A stretch of DNA of 36,134 nucleotides from Luteimonas suaedae (GTDB taxonomy: Bacteria > Pseudomonadota > Gammaproteobacteria > Xanthomonadales > Xanthomonadaceae). Location: NCBI RefSeq assembly GCF_008312895.1, contig NZ_VSSP01000019.1:1-36134 (forward strand), in the 5' to 3' direction. The translations under genes were made by a program, and so were the position numbers. The notes under the pieces are model-generated. The model made no database searches. It was not told the DNA's origin and was given only the letters and a program-made list of their open reading frames with translations. The stretch's first letter is position 1. Each line of letters opens with the position of its first letter. This document shows, in pieces, positions 18,908-27,508 of the stretch.

Positions 18908-19327
18908 ATGCGCGCCGACTTCTACCTGATCGCCAAGCCGCGTTTTCGCGCCGAGCCGCTGCGGCTGGTGTGCGAACTGGCGCGCAAGGCGCACGACGCC
19001 GACCTGTCGACCCTGGTGCTGGCGCGTGACCGGGCGCAGGCCGAGACGCTCGACGACCTGCTGTGGGACATGGGCGACGATGTCTACATCGCGCACCAGA
19101 TCGCCGGCGGGGACGAGGACGATGTCACGCCCGTGCTGATCGCGCCGCCGGAGTTCGATCCGCCGATGCGCCCGCTGGTGATCAACCTGCGCGACGCCGC
19201 GGTCGAAGGCGGCTTCGAACGGGTGCTGGAAGTGGTCCCCGCCGACGAATCCGCGCGCGGCCCGCTGCGCGAACGCTGGAAGCAGTACCAGGCGCGCGGG
19301 CTGGAACTTAAGAAATACGATATGTAG
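18908..19327 (+). CDS. holC: DNA polymerase III chi subunit
   Basis: 139-aa chi subunit of the clamp-loader complex; with psi it links the replicase to single-strand binding protein. It begins MRADFYLIAKPRF, and typical chi motifs follow: CELARKAHDADLSTLVLARD, LLWDMGDDVYIAHQIAG, then RPLVINLRDAAVEGGFERVLE. The ATG at 18908 matches the family start but has no Shine-Dalgarno (the preceding bases are CGCTCCC after the repeat stem). The frame is open upstream through the repeat to a TTG at 18827, which would add a repeat-encoded peptide; I consider this less likely. Followed 131 nt later by valS. A candidate psi partner is at 22944. Confidence 0.92.
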   Translation: MRADFYLIAKPRFRAEPLRLVCELARKAHDADLSTLVLARDRAQAETLDDLLWDMGDDVYIAHQIAGGDEDDVTPVLIAPPEFDPPMRPLVINLRDAAVEGGFERVLEVVPADESARGPLRERWKQYQARGLELKKYDM

Positions 19328-19332
19328 GGGGG

Positions 19333-19453
19333 CCGTGATTCGGGATTCGTGATTGGTGATTCGCAAAAGCGGATTCTCTACCAACCGACTCCCTCTCGTT
19401 GCGGTCCGTCGCCTTGCCTTTACGAATCACCAATCACCAATCACGAATCCCGG
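19333..19453. repeat. Heptad-arm inverted repeat between holC and valS
   Basis: Arms 19333-19363 and 19423-19453 (31 nt) are complementary at 28 positions and mix GTGATTGG and GGGATTCG units; the loop is 59 nt. It starts 6 nt after the holC stop and ends 5 nt before the valS ATG, filling the whole junction. Confidence 0.92.
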
Positions 19454-19458
19454 CTCTC

Positions 19459-22266
19459 ATGTCCCTCGCCCCCAGCTACGATCCCAGCGCCTTCGAATCC
19501 CGGCTCTACGCCGAGTGGGAATCGGCCGGCATGTTCGCGCCGCGCGGCGATGGTCCCGCCTACACGATCCTGTTGCCGCCGCCGAACGTCACCGGCACGC
19601 TGCACATGGGCCACGCGTTCCAGCACACGCTGCAGGATGCGCTGATCCGCTATCACCGCATGCTCGGCCACCGTACGTTGTGGCAGATGGGCAGCGACCA
19701 TGCCGGCATCGCCACCGAGATGGTGGTCACCCGCAACCTGGCGCGCGAGGGCAAGGGCGAGACCCGCGACGCGCTCGGCCGCGAGGGCTTCATCGCCAAG
19801 GTGTGGGAGTGGAAGGCGCAGTCCGGCGACACCATCGAACGGCAGATGCGCCGGCTGGGCACCTCCGGCGACTGGTCGCGCAGCGTCTTCACCATGGACG
19901 ACATGCCCTCACGGGCGGTGATCGAGGCCTTCGTGCGCATGTACGAGCAGGGCCTGATCTATCGCGGCCAGCGCCTGGTCAACTGGGACCCGGTGCTGAA
20001 GACCGCCATCTCCGACCTGGAGGTAGTGAGCGAGGAGGAGGACGGCTTCCTGTGGTCGATCCGCTATCCGCTCAGCGACGGCAGCGGCGAGGTGGTGGTG
20101 GCCACCACCCGCCCGGAGACCATGCTCGGCGACACCGCGGTGATGGTGCATCCCGACGACGAGCGCTACGCGCACCTGGTCGGCAAGGCGGTGACCCTGC
20201 CGCTGACCGGACGCGAGATCCCAGTGATCGCCGACGCCTACGTCGACCGCGCGTTCGGCACCGGCATCGTCAAGGTCACCCCGGCCCATGACTTCAACGA
20301 CTACGCCGTCGGCCAGCGGCACGCGCTGCCGCTGATCAACGTCTTCACCGCCGACGCGGCGATCAACGACAATGCGCCGGAGCGGTACCGCGGCCTGGAC
20401 CGTTTCGCCGCGCGCAAGGCGATCGTCGCCGAGCTCGACGCCGCCGGCCTGCTGGTCGAAGCAAAACCGCACAAGCTGCAGGTGCCGCGCGGCGATCGCA
20501 CCGGCCAGGCGATCGAGCCGTACCTGACCGACCAGTGGTTCGTGAAGATGGACGGCCTGGCGCAGCGCGGGCTGGAACTGGTCGAGAACCGGTCGGTGAA
20601 GTTCGTGCCGCCGAACTGGATCAGCACCTACCGGCACTGGCTGCAGAACATCCAGGACTGGTGCATCAGCCGCCAGCTGTGGTGGGGCCATCGTATTCCG
20701 GCCTGGTACGGGGAAGGCGGCGAAGTGTTCGTCGGCCGCGACGAGGCCGAGGCGCGCGCCAAGGCCGAGACGGCCGGCTACCACGGGCCGCTGGCGCAGG
20801 ACAGCGACGTACTCGAGACCTGGTTCTCGTCCGGGCTGTGGCCGTTCTCGACCCTGGGCTGGCCGGACGAGGCCGCCATGGCCGAGCGCGGCTTCGAGGA
20901 TTTCCTGCCCAGCAGCGTGCTGGTCACCGGCTTCGACATCATCTTCTTCTGGGTGGCGCGGATGATCGTGATGAGCGATGCGCTCACCGGTCAGATCCCG
21001 TTCCGCGACGTCTACATCACCGGCCTGGTGCGCGACAAGGACGGGCAGAAGATGTCCAAGTCCAAGGGCAACATCCTCGACCCGCTCGACATCATCGACG
21101 GCATCACACTCGACGACCTGGTCGCCAAGCGCACCACCGGGCTGATGCAGCCGCAGATGGCGGCGAAGATCGAGAAGGCGACGCGCAAGGAGTTCCCCGA
21201 CGGCATCGCCGCGCACGGCGCCGATCCGCTGCGTTTCACCATGGCCGCGCTGGCCGGCCCCGGCCGCGACATCAAGTTCGATCTCGGCCGCGCCGAGGGC
21301 TACAAGAACTTCTGCAACAAGCTGTGGAACGCGACGCGCTTCGTATTGATGAACACCGAGGGTTTCTCCGCCTCTGTAGGAGCAGCTTCAACCGCGACCG
21401 TCGGGGCTGAAGCCCCTCCTACAGCCCGGACCGATCCGGAAAAATGGATCCTCGCGCGCCTGGCCGCGACCGCCGCCGACACCGAAGCGCACTTCGCCGC
21501 CTACCGCTTCGACCTGCTGGCGCAGACGCTGTACGAGTTCGCCTGGAACGCGTTCTGCGACTGGTTCGTCGAACTGGCCAAGCCGGCGCTCAACGGCGAC
21601 GACGCCGCGGCCGCGGACAGCACCCGGCACACGCTGCTGTTTGTGCTCGAGGCGCTGCTGCGGCTGCTGCACCCGCTGATTCCGTTCGTGACCGAGGCGC
21701 TGTGGCGCGAGGTCGCGCCGCGGCTCGGCATCGACGGCGACAGTATTTCGCTGCAACGCTATCCGCAGGCGGCTAGCTTCGACGTGGCCGCGTTCGCGCA
21801 GGCCGAGGACGATGTCGAGTGGCTCAAGCAGATGGTGTCGACGCTGCGCCGCATCCGCAGCGAACTCGGCGTCTCGCCGGCGCGGCAGGTCGTCCTGCTG
21901 CTGCGCGATGCGTCCGCCACCGACAGCGCCCGCGCGGCGCGCTTCGCCTCGCAGCTGACGTTCCTGTTGCGGCTCGAGCGCATCGAGACGATCGAAGGCG
22001 ACCCGCCGCCTGCCGCTGCCGGCGTCGTCGGCGGACTGAAGCTGTTCGTGCCGCTGGCAGGCCTGGTCGACCTGGACGCCGAACGCGGCCGCCTGGACAA
22101 GGAGCTCAAGCGGGTCGAGGCCGAGATCGGCAAGTGCGAGGGCAAGCTCGGCAACGCCACCTTCGTGCAGAACGCGCCGGCCGCGGTGGTGGAGCAGGAG
22201 CGCAAGCGCCTGGCCGAATGGACCGCGCAGCGCGACGCGCTCGCCGCGCAGCGCGCGCGGCTATAG
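19459..22266 (+). CDS. valS: Valyl-tRNA synthetase
   Basis: 935-aa class I synthetase charging tRNA-Val. HIGH-type motif HMGH at residues 49-52 within [14 protein letters not shown]1 editing domain about 190-345, KMSKS at 531-535, anticodon-binding domain about 665-800, and C-terminal coiled-coil tRNA arm from about 860 ([20 protein letters not shown]). Residues about 640-656 ([17 protein letters not shown]) are encoded by a REP element inserted between the catalytic and anticodon-binding regions. The ATG at 19459 gives the expected [20 protein letters not shown] but no Shine-Dalgarno precedes it; the frame extends upstream through the repeat to a TTG at 19399. Confidence 0.97.
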   Translation: MSLAPSYDPSAFESRLYAEWESAGMFAPRGDGPAYTILLPPPNVTGTLHMGHAFQHTLQDALIRYHRMLGHRTLWQMGSDHAGIATEMVVTRNLAREGKGETRDALGREGFIAKVWEWKAQSGDTIERQMRRLGTSGDWSRSVFTMDDMPSRAVIEAFVRMYEQGLIYRGQRLVNWDPVLKTAISDLEVVSEEEDGFLWSIRYPLSDGSGEVVVATTRPETMLGDTAVMVHPDDERYAHLVGKAVTLPLTGREIPVIADAYVDRAFGTGIVKVTPAHDFNDYAVGQRHALPLINVFTADAAINDNAPERYRGLDRFAARKAIVAELDAAGLLVEAKPHKLQVPRGDRTGQAIEPYLTDQWFVKMDGLAQRGLELVENRSVKFVPPNWISTYRHWLQNIQDWCISRQLWWGHRIPAWYGEGGEVFVGRDEAEARAKAETAGYHGPLAQDSDVLETWFSSGLWPFSTLGWPDEAAMAERGFEDFLPSSVLVTGFDIIFFWVARMIVMSDALTGQIPFRDVYITGLVRDKDGQKMSKSKGNILDPLDIIDGITLDDLVAKRTTGLMQPQMAAKIEKATRKEFPDGIAAHGADPLRFTMAALAGPGRDIKFDLGRAEGYKNFCNKLWNATRFVLMNTEGFSASVGAASTATVGAEAPPTARTDPEKWILARLAATAADTEAHFAAYRFDLLAQTLYEFAWNAFCDWFVELAKPALNGDDAAAADSTRHTLLFVLEALLRLLHPLIPFVTEALWREVAPRLGIDGDSISLQRYPQAASFDVAAFAQAEDDVEWLKQMVSTLRRIRSELGVSPARQVVLLLRDASATDSARAARFASQLTFLLRLERIETIEGDPPPAAAGVVGGLKLFVPLAGLVDLDAERGRLDKELKRVEAEIGKCEGKLGNATFVQNAPAAVVEQERKRLAEWTAQRDALAAQRARL
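21375..21423. repeat. REP element read in frame inside valS
   Basis: A 49-nt inverted repeat with ends TGTAGGAGCAGCTTCA and TGAAGCCCCTCCTACA (14 of 16 positions complementary) around CCGCGACCGTCGGGGC-like interior. This is the classical GTAGGAG...GCTTCA REP type of pseudomonads and xanthomonads. It contributes about residues 640-656 of ValS without shifting the frame. Confidence 0.88.
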
Positions 22267-22284
22267 ACACCGCCGCTTCCCCCC

Positions 22285-22426
22285 GTAGGAGCGCGCCATG
22301 CGCGCGATACCGCGGGCGTTTCGCCGCCCGTAAATTCCGGTGACCGGCGCGCTTGCCGGTCTGGAATCGCGGCATCCATCGGATCCTGTCAGCACCCGCG
22401 GCATCGCGCGCATGGCGCGCTCCTAC
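22285..22426. repeat. 142-bp GTAG-headed REP-pair element, copy B
   Basis: Same length and layout as copy A at 14194-14335. Arms (22285-22316 and 22395-22426) pair with a single mismatch. Relative to A, two arm positions changed from C/G to G/C and both are matched by compensating changes in the other arm. It sits between the convergent valS and rimI stop codons, where it could act as a bidirectional transcript-end structure; it has no T-tract. Confidence 0.9.
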
Positions 22427-22455
22427 GGGGGTCTGGCCCGCCGATGGGTCAGGCC

Positions 22456-22947
22456 CTAGTCCGCGGATTCGCCGACCAGTTCGATCGCCATCACGATCGC
22501 ATCCTCGCGCCCGCGCATGGCGGGGTAATAGCGCGGCCGCCGCCCGATCTCGTTGAAGCCCTCGTCATGGTACAGCGCGATGGCCTGCGGGTTCGACGGC
22601 CGCACCTCGAGGAACACCCGGACCACGCCCTGATCACGGGCGATGCGCAGCAATGCCCGCAGCAGCCTGCGGCCATGTCCCTGCCCCTGCACCTCGGGAT
22701 CGACGCAGAGATTGAGCACGTGCGCTTCACCGGCGGCGACGCTGAGCACGCCGTAGCCGATGATGCGCCCCTGGTCGTGCAGCACCCACGCCGGATAACC
22801 GGCGCGCAGGCAGTCGCGGAAGATTCCCGACGTCCACGGAAACGGGTAGGCGCGCAGTTCGATCGCCATCACCTCGGCAAGATCGTCAACGCGCATCGGC
22901 CGCAGGCTCGCGGCGATGCCAGGAGCGTCCGCGGCGCGCGCGTTCAC
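22456..22947 (-). CDS. rimI: Ribosomal-protein-alanine N-acetyltransferase RimI
   Basis: 163-aa GNAT acetyltransferase, the family that acetylates the N-terminal alanine of ribosomal protein S18. Motifs in order: LRPMRVDDLAEVMAIELRAY, FPWTSGIFRDCL, the acetyl-CoA motif A VDPEVQGQGHGRRLLRALL, and LEVRPSNPQAIALYHDEGF. The start GTG at 22947 is chosen because it forms a GTGA overlap with the stop of the upstream small gene and the N-terminus extends just beyond the GNAT fold; an ATG at LRPMRVDD would truncate strand one. Order holD-rimI matches E. coli, which supports both names. Last gene of a pssA-holD-rimI unit. Confidence 0.9.
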   Translation of the reverse strand: MNARAADAPGIAASLRPMRVDDLAEVMAIELRAYPFPWTSGIFRDCLRAGYPAWVLHDQGRIIGYGVLSVAAGEAHVLNLCVDPEVQGQGHGRRLLRALLRIARDQGVVRVFLEVRPSNPQAIALYHDEGFNEIGRRPRYYPAMRGREDAIVMAIELVGESAD

Positions 22948-23201
22948 GGGCCTGTCCGGCTCCGCAGCGCACGCAGCTGCGGCCAGAGCGCGCGCTTGGC
23001 CTCGGGCGTGCGCAGGCGCGCCAGCGGCATCCAGCCGCGGCACAGGCTGGCCGCGTCCGGCGCCTCCGGGCCGCGCCCGGCCGCGCGCAGCAGTGCATGC
23101 AGCAACGGATCGTCCGGCACCGACGCCGTCGCGTCGATCCTGCGCCACAGGGTGAAACCGAGCGCATCGAGCGTCTCGCGCTGCAGCCCGTCCCAACTCA
23201 C
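22944..23201 (-). CDS. holD: Short DNA polymerase III psi-like subunit
   Basis: 85-aa protein beginning (GTG) MSWDGLQRETLDALGFTLWR. I recognise a psi-like pattern: W-x-x-LQ...LG-x-T-x-W-x-RR at the N-terminus, as in E. coli HolD, and a C-terminal L-x-x-P-x-A-x-x-ALW-x-Q-L block (TPEAKRALWPQLRAL) resembling the HolD C-terminal helix; the middle is much shorter than in the 137-aa E. coli protein. Psi bridges the clamp loader and chi. Context fits: it overlaps rimI by GTGA as in the E. coli holD-rimI pair, and holC lies about 4 kb away. It also overlaps the pssA stop by GTGA. Identification is by motif memory and synteny only. Confidence 0.65.
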   Translation of the reverse strand: MSWDGLQRETLDALGFTLWRRIDATASVPDDPLLHALLRAAGRGPEAPDAASLCRGWMPLARLRTPEAKRALWPQLRALRSRTGP

Positions 23202-23977
23202 GGCGCCGCCCTCGCCGCCGGCGAGCGACGCCGCCAGGCCCACGCGGCCGGCCCGGACAGTGCGTACAGCGTCGCCGCCGTCAGCAGCGTCTTGGGCGGG
23301 TCGATCCACAGTGCGATCAGCAGCGCCAACGCGATCAGCAGGAAGAAGAACGGCACCCGGTCGGATTTCGGCCCGCTGCTGCCGCCCTTGAAACTGGTGT
23401 AGCGGATCTGGCTGACCATCAGCAGCGCGGCGATCACCGTCACCGCCAGGGCGAGGTAGCGCAGCTCATCGCCGCTCCAGCCGAGATCGTGACTGGTCCA
23501 CACGAAGCTCGCCATCAGCCCCGCCGCCGCCGGGCTTGCCAGGCCGACGAACCAGCGCTTGTCGACCTTCGCCACCTGGCTGTTGAAGCGCGCCAGCCGC
23601 AGCGCCGCGCAGGCGGCGTACAGGAACGCCGCCAGCCAGCCGATCCGGCCGATGGTCACGCCATCGAGCTTGAGCGACATCAGCGCCCAGTGGTACATCA
23701 CCAGCGCCGGCGCCATGCCGAAGCTGATCAGGTCGGCCAGCGAGTCGTACTGCACGCCGAATTCGCTCTGGGTGTTGGTCAGGCGCGCCACCCGGCCGTC
23801 GATCCCGTCGAGGATCGCGGCGACGAAGATCGCGATGCAGGCCGCCCCGTAGCGCCCCTGGGAGGCGGCGATGATCGCGAAGAATCCCGCGAACAGGCCG
23901 CCCGTGGTGAACAGGTTCGGCAGCAGGTAGATGCCACGGCCGCGTGCCGGGCCGGGGGTGGGGGTATCGTCTTCCAT
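23198..23977 (-). CDS. pssA: CDP-diacylglycerol-serine O-phosphatidyltransferase
   Basis: 259-aa multi-spanning inner-membrane enzyme making phosphatidylserine, the precursor of phosphatidylethanolamine. It shows the CDP-alcohol phosphotransferase signature D-G-x2-A-R-x8-G-x3-D-x3-D, seen as DGRVARLTNTQSEFG (about residues 59-73) then YDSLAD (76-81), preceded by LPNLFTTGGLFAGFFAIIAA. About six to eight hydrophobic segments follow. This is the membrane PssA of the Bacillus/alpha type, not the unrelated E. coli phospholipase-D-type enzyme. The ATG at 23977 is the first good start. Its stop overlaps the next gene by 4 nt. Confidence 0.92.
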   Translation of the reverse strand: MEDDTPTPGPARGRGIYLLPNLFTTGGLFAGFFAIIAASQGRYGAACIAIFVAAILDGIDGRVARLTNTQSEFGVQYDSLADLISFGMAPALVMYHWALMSLKLDGVTIGRIGWLAAFLYAACAALRLARFNSQVAKVDKRWFVGLASPAAAGLMASFVWTSHDLGWSGDELRYLALAVTVIAALLMVSQIRYTSFKGGSSGPKSDRVPFFFLLIALALLIALWIDPPKTLLTAATLYALSGPAAWAWRRRSPAARAAP

Positions 23978-24125
23978 GGGCGGAGTTTACCGGCCCCGGG
24001 AGCCGGGAATCCCGCGACGGCCGTCAAGCCCCGCGGAATCGCGGCTTGCGCGCCTGCCCCGGGGGTGCTGCAATCGCGCCCGTCCCCCCGATTTCCCCTT
24101 TTCCTCGATTCTCCAGGAGCTTTCC

Positions 24126-24536
24126 ATGCGCCATCCGATCCTCGGCACCGCCCTGGCGCTGGTCGCCGCCGCGTTCGCCACCGGCGCCGGCGCCAGCGAG
24201 GTCTACCAGTGGAAGGATGCCAGCGGCGTCACCCACTATTCGGAATCCCCGCCGCCGAGCGGCAATTATCAGCAGCGCAAGATCAGCGACTCCGGCGCCA
24301 GCACCTCGCAGACCACCAGCAACGGGCAGGCGTCCGCCAACCCCGCCGCCGCCGAGAATCCACAGTGCGCCATCGCGCGCCGCAATATCGAGACGCTGCG
24401 AGGCGAGGGACCGGTGCAGCAGGACGACGGTGAAGGCAATGTGCGCGAGCTGGACGCCGACGAACGCGCCAACCAGCTGGAGCTGGCACAGGCCGCGGTG
24501 CGGGCCTACTGCACCGACGACGCACCCGCCGCCTGA
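24126..24536 (+). CDS. DUF4124 secreted protein
   Basis: 136-aa periplasmic protein of unknown function. A signal peptide (MRHPILGTALALVAAAFATG, cleavage near GAGA-SEV) is followed by the DUF4124 motif EVYQWKDASGVTHYSESPPP (residues 24-43), a serine/alanine linker, and a helical C-terminal segment with two cysteines (CAIARRNIETLRGEG and AYCTDDA) that could form a disulfide. A strong AGGAG (24115-24119) six bases upstream fixes the start. Followed after 3 nt by a second DUF4124 gene. Confidence 0.88.
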   Translation: MRHPILGTALALVAAAFATGAGASEVYQWKDASGVTHYSESPPPSGNYQQRKISDSGASTSQTTSNGQASANPAAAENPQCAIARRNIETLRGEGPVQQDDGEGNVRELDADERANQLELAQAAVRAYCTDDAPAA

Positions 24537-24539
24537 GTC

Positions 24540-24827
24540 ATGCGCCTGACCTGGGCCGTGGTGCTGGGCCTGGCGGGCGGTGGCGCGCTGGCCTGGTGGC
24601 TGTCGCGCGAGCCACCGGAAACCGTGCAGGCCAGGCGCGATCGCGCCGAAAGCGCCGCGGCCGCCATGGCCGGGGACACCGGCCCGGCCCTGTACCGCTG
24701 GCGCGACGATGCCGGCCACCTGCAGATCACCGAACGGCCGCCGGGCGGCCGTCATGCCGGGCGCAGCTACGAGAAAGTCGACGTGCAGCCGCGCGAGGGA
24801 ATCGAGGTCCACGGCCAGCGGCACTGA
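24540..24827 (+). CDS. Small DUF4124 membrane-anchored protein
   Basis: 95-aa protein. One N-terminal hydrophobic segment (MRLTWAVVLGLAGGGALAWW) that may be a membrane anchor rather than a cleaved signal, followed by a DUF4124-like stretch ALYRWRDDAGHLQITERPP (about residues 50-68). It starts 3 nt after the previous DUF4124 stop, so the two are co-translated and probably arose by duplication. Function unknown. Confidence 0.8.
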   Translation: MRLTWAVVLGLAGGGALAWWLSREPPETVQARRDRAESAAAAMAGDTGPALYRWRDDAGHLQITERPPGGRHAGRSYEKVDVQPREGIEVHGQRH

Positions 24828-25028
24828 GCCCGGGACCGGAACCGGATATCGATCCGGAAAAACATCACGGCGCCACGCCTCTGCGTCCGGGGATGCGGGC
24901 GCAGGCGGGATTCGATTTCACGTTTTCCGTACTTTGCCTTTGCAGCCACGGCCCGCCCGGAACAAAATCCCGCATCCGGGCCTCAACGCTGGCAGAATCG
25001 CGAATCCGCTTTCGATGAATCCCCTGCC

Positions 25029-26729
25029 ATGCGCCTGTCGCAGTTCCATCTCCACACCAGCAAGGAAACGCCCGCCGACGCCGAGATCGCCAGCCACCGG
25101 CTGATGCTCCGCGCCGGCATGGTGCGCAAGCTCGCTGCCGGCATCTACACCTGGTCGCCGCTGGGCCTGCGCGTGCTGCGCAAGGTCGAGGCGATCGTGC
25201 GCGAGGAAATGAACGCCGCCGGCGCTATCGAGCTGCTGATGCCGTCGGTGCAGCCGAAGGAACTGTGGGAGGAAAGCGGGCGCTGGCAGAAATTCGGCGA
25301 TCAGCTGCTGAAACTGCGCGATCGCAAGGACGCCTGGTATTGCGTCGGCCCCACGCACGAGGAAGTGATCACCGACCTGGCCCGCAACGAACTGGCGAGC
25401 TACAAGCAGCTGCCGGTGAATTTCTACCAGATCCAGACCAAGTTCCGCGACGAGATCCGCCCGCGCTTCGGGGTGATGCGCGCGCGCGAGTTCCTGATGA
25501 AGGACGCCTATTCCTTCCACCTCACCGATACCGACCTGGATCGCGAATACCACAACATGCATGCGGCCTATACCCGCATCTTTACCCGGCTCGGGTTGAA
25601 GTTCCGCGCGGTGCAGGCAGATTCCGGCGCGATCGGCGGCGACGCCTCGCAGGAGTTCCACGTGCTGGCCGACTCCGGCGAAGACGCGATCGCATTTTCC
25701 ACTGGCTCCGACTACGCCGCGAACGTCGAAGCCGCGGTCGCCGCCGCGCCCAGCCCGCGCGCGAGCGCCGCCGAGGAACTGCGCAAGGTCGACACGCCGA
25801 CGCAGCGCACCTGCGAGGACGTGGCCGCGCTGCTCGGCATTCCGCTGGCGCGGACGGTCAAGTCGATCGCGGCGATGACCGAGGACGGTTTCGTGCTGGC
25901 GCTGGTGCGCGGCGATCATGCCGTCAACGAGATCAAGCTGGCCAAGGTGCCGGGCCTGGCCGGCTACCGCATGGCCACCGAGGCCGAGATTCTCGCCCAC
26001 CTGGGCAGCGAGCCGGGTTTCCTGGGACCGGTTGGCGTGCGCGGCGCGGTCCGCGTGGTCGCCGATCGCGAGGTCGCGGCGCTGGCCGATTTCGTGGTCG
26101 GCGCCACCGAGGCCGGCTACCACCTGGCCGGGGTCAATTGGGGTCGCGACCTGCCCGAACCCGACACCGTCGCCGACATCCGCAACGTGGTCGCCGGCGA
26201 CCGCGCCGAGGACGGCGGCGAGATCCGCATCGCCCGCGGCATCGAGGTCGGCCATGTCTTCCAGCTCGGCCGCAGGTACGCCGAAGCGATGGACTGCACG
26301 GTGCTCGACGAAACCGGCAAGGCGGCGGTACCGGCGATGGGTTGCTATGGCATCGGCGTCTCGCGCGTGGTCGCCGCGGCGATCGAGCAGAACCATGACG
26401 ACGCCGGCATTCTCTGGCCCGAACCGATGGCCCCCTGGCAGGTCGCCGTTTGCGTGATCAATCCCAAGCAGAATCCGTCGGTGATCGAAGCGGCCGAAGC
26501 GCTGTACCGCGAACTGCAGGCCGCCGGCATGGAAACCGTGCTCGACGATCGCGGGCTGCGCCCCGGCCCGATGTTCGCCGACATCGAACTGATCGGCATC
26601 CCGCACCGCGTGGTGGTCTCCGAGCGCGGCCTGTCGGCGGGAACGTTCGAATATCGCGCACGCGGCGCCGACGCCTCGGAGAACCTCGATCGCAGTGCCC
26701 TGTTCGCACGCTTGTGCGATCACCGCTGA
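25029..26729 (+). CDS. proS: Prolyl-tRNA synthetase
   Basis: 566-aa class II synthetase charging tRNA-Pro, bacterial type with an inserted YbaK-like editing domain. N-terminal catalytic core with [20 protein letters not shown] (about 30-49) and the motif 2 region (about 120-160, [10 protein letters not shown] and [20 protein letters not shown]). The editing insertion is at about 235-385, with RTVKSIAAM carrying the conserved lysine. Motif 3 is [20 protein letters not shown], and the C-terminal anticodon-binding domain ends at 566, the usual length. The gap to the upstream gene (201 nt) shows only a CCGGAT/ATCCGG inverted repeat near 24843-24860, so an own promoter is likely. Confidence 0.97.
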   Translation: MRLSQFHLHTSKETPADAEIASHRLMLRAGMVRKLAAGIYTWSPLGLRVLRKVEAIVREEMNAAGAIELLMPSVQPKELWEESGRWQKFGDQLLKLRDRKDAWYCVGPTHEEVITDLARNELASYKQLPVNFYQIQTKFRDEIRPRFGVMRAREFLMKDAYSFHLTDTDLDREYHNMHAAYTRIFTRLGLKFRAVQADSGAIGGDASQEFHVLADSGEDAIAFSTGSDYAANVEAAVAAAPSPRASAAEELRKVDTPTQRTCEDVAALLGIPLARTVKSIAAMTEDGFVLALVRGDHAVNEIKLAKVPGLAGYRMATEAEILAHLGSEPGFLGPVGVRGAVRVVADREVAALADFVVGATEAGYHLAGVNWGRDLPEPDTVADIRNVVAGDRAEDGGEIRIARGIEVGHVFQLGRRYAEAMDCTVLDETGKAAVPAMGCYGIGVSRVVAAAIEQNHDDAGILWPEPMAPWQVAVCVINPKQNPSVIEAAEALYRELQAAGMETVLDDRGLRPGPMFADIELIGIPHRVVVSERGLSAGTFEYRARGADASENLDRSALFARLCDHR

Positions 26730-26810
26730 AACCATTGGCGAATATCCGCGATTCCGGCTGGAATCCGGACGGATGGTGCAAAACCGGTGCCCGGGCGATT
26801 AACTCCGGAT

Positions 26811-26840
26811 TTGTCAAGGATTTACGGGTTAGATTATGAT
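26811..26840 (+). promoter_or_regulatory. Sigma-70 promoter of the H-NS-like gene
   Basis: TTGTCA (26811-26816) and TATGAT (26835-26840) each match the consensus at five of six positions and are separated by 18 nt. It lies 51 nt upstream of the H-NS-like ATG, in a locally AT-richer stretch. It is the best promoter in the window. Confidence 0.75.
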
Positions 26841-26891
26841 CGCGGGCAGCCACGGACCGGCTTTCCCCTTTTTCGTAATCCGGAGCACTTG

Positions 26892-27263
26892 ATGGCAATC
26901 GATCTGAACGACCTGTCGGCCAGGGAACTCGACTCGCTGATCACCCAGGCAAAGCAGCGCAAGACCACCCTGAAGAAGCGCAAGCCGATCGCTGTGGTGC
27001 GCAAGAAGCTCGAAACGCAGGCGCAGGCGGAGGGCTACAGCATCGCCGAACTGTTCGGAGGCCGGACCGCCAAGGCGGCGCCCGCGACCCGCAAGACCAC
27101 CAAGAAGGCGACCAAGGGCCGCAAGCTCGGCAAGGTTCCGCCGAAGTACCGCAACCCCGCCAACAAGACCGAGACCTGGACCGGCCGCGGCAAGCAGCCG
27201 CGCTGGCTGGCGGCCCAGGTGAAGAAAGGCAAGAAGGTCGAGGACTTCCTGATCAAGAAATGA
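26892..27263 (+). CDS. H-NS family DNA-binding protein
   Basis: 123-aa histone-like nucleoid protein. An N-terminal helical oligomerisation region (about 1-45; LSARELDSLITQAKQRKTTL) is followed by a lysine/threonine-rich linker (about 60-82, KAAPATRKTTKKATKGRK). The C-terminal H-NS DNA-binding motif is KYRNPANKTETWTGRGKQPR, then WLAAQVKKGKKVEDFL. Family members silence AT-rich, horizontally acquired DNA. The ATG at 26892 has GGAG at 26882-26885, a strong upstream promoter and a downstream terminator, so the gene is monocistronic. The short N-terminal domain resembles the Xanthomonas/BpH3-like form rather than enteric H-NS. Confidence 0.93.
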   Translation: MAIDLNDLSARELDSLITQAKQRKTTLKKRKPIAVVRKKLETQAQAEGYSIAELFGGRTAKAAPATRKTTKKATKGRKLGKVPPKYRNPANKTETWTGRGKQPRWLAAQVKKGKKVEDFLIKK

Positions 27264-27282
27264 TCGCGAAGCCCGCCTCGCG

Positions 27283-27310
27283 AAAAACGCCGGCGCAAGC
27301 CGGCGTTTTT
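27283..27310 (+). terminator. Factor-independent terminator after the H-NS-like gene
   Basis: AAAAACGCCGGC (27283-27294), loop GCAA, GCCGGCGTTTTT (27299-27310): a perfect 12-bp stem with flanking A and T tracts, 19 nt after the stop. It is symmetrical and could also stop minus-strand transcription from thrE. Confidence 0.95.
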
Positions 27311-27462
27311 CGTTGGGCCACGAGGCGGCCGCTCGATCGCGTTGAGGCAGGCCCGATCGCCACGGGCAGCGTCGACGCCTGACCGAGCGCCATTACTGAT
27401 GCAGGGCAGAAAGCCCCCCTTGCACCGGGACGACGGCAGCGGGCAACAAGCTCTTCCGCACC

Positions 27463-27508
27463 CGACTCACCAATCACCAATCACGACTCTCGAATCACGA
27501 CCCAATCA
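27463..27508 (-). repeat. Half heptad-repeat element at the thrE stop
   Basis: Reading the minus strand, TGATTGGG from the thrE stop onward is followed by GTGATTCG, then GTGATTGGTGATTGGTGA. These are the same 7-nt units as at 18782, 19333 and 30039, but I find no inverted partner arm nearby. The thrE stop codon TGA is itself the start of a TGATTGG unit. Confidence 0.75.

Noticed and set aside
18782..19453. Short regularly repeated units as a CRISPR array
   Set aside because: Units are 7 nt, arranged as inverted arms around one loop, with no 25-40 nt repeats or unique spacers and no cas genes.
19399..19458. Extended valS start at TTG 19399
   Set aside because: No ribosome-binding site and a repeat-encoded N-terminus absent from known ValS; ATG 19459 is preferred.
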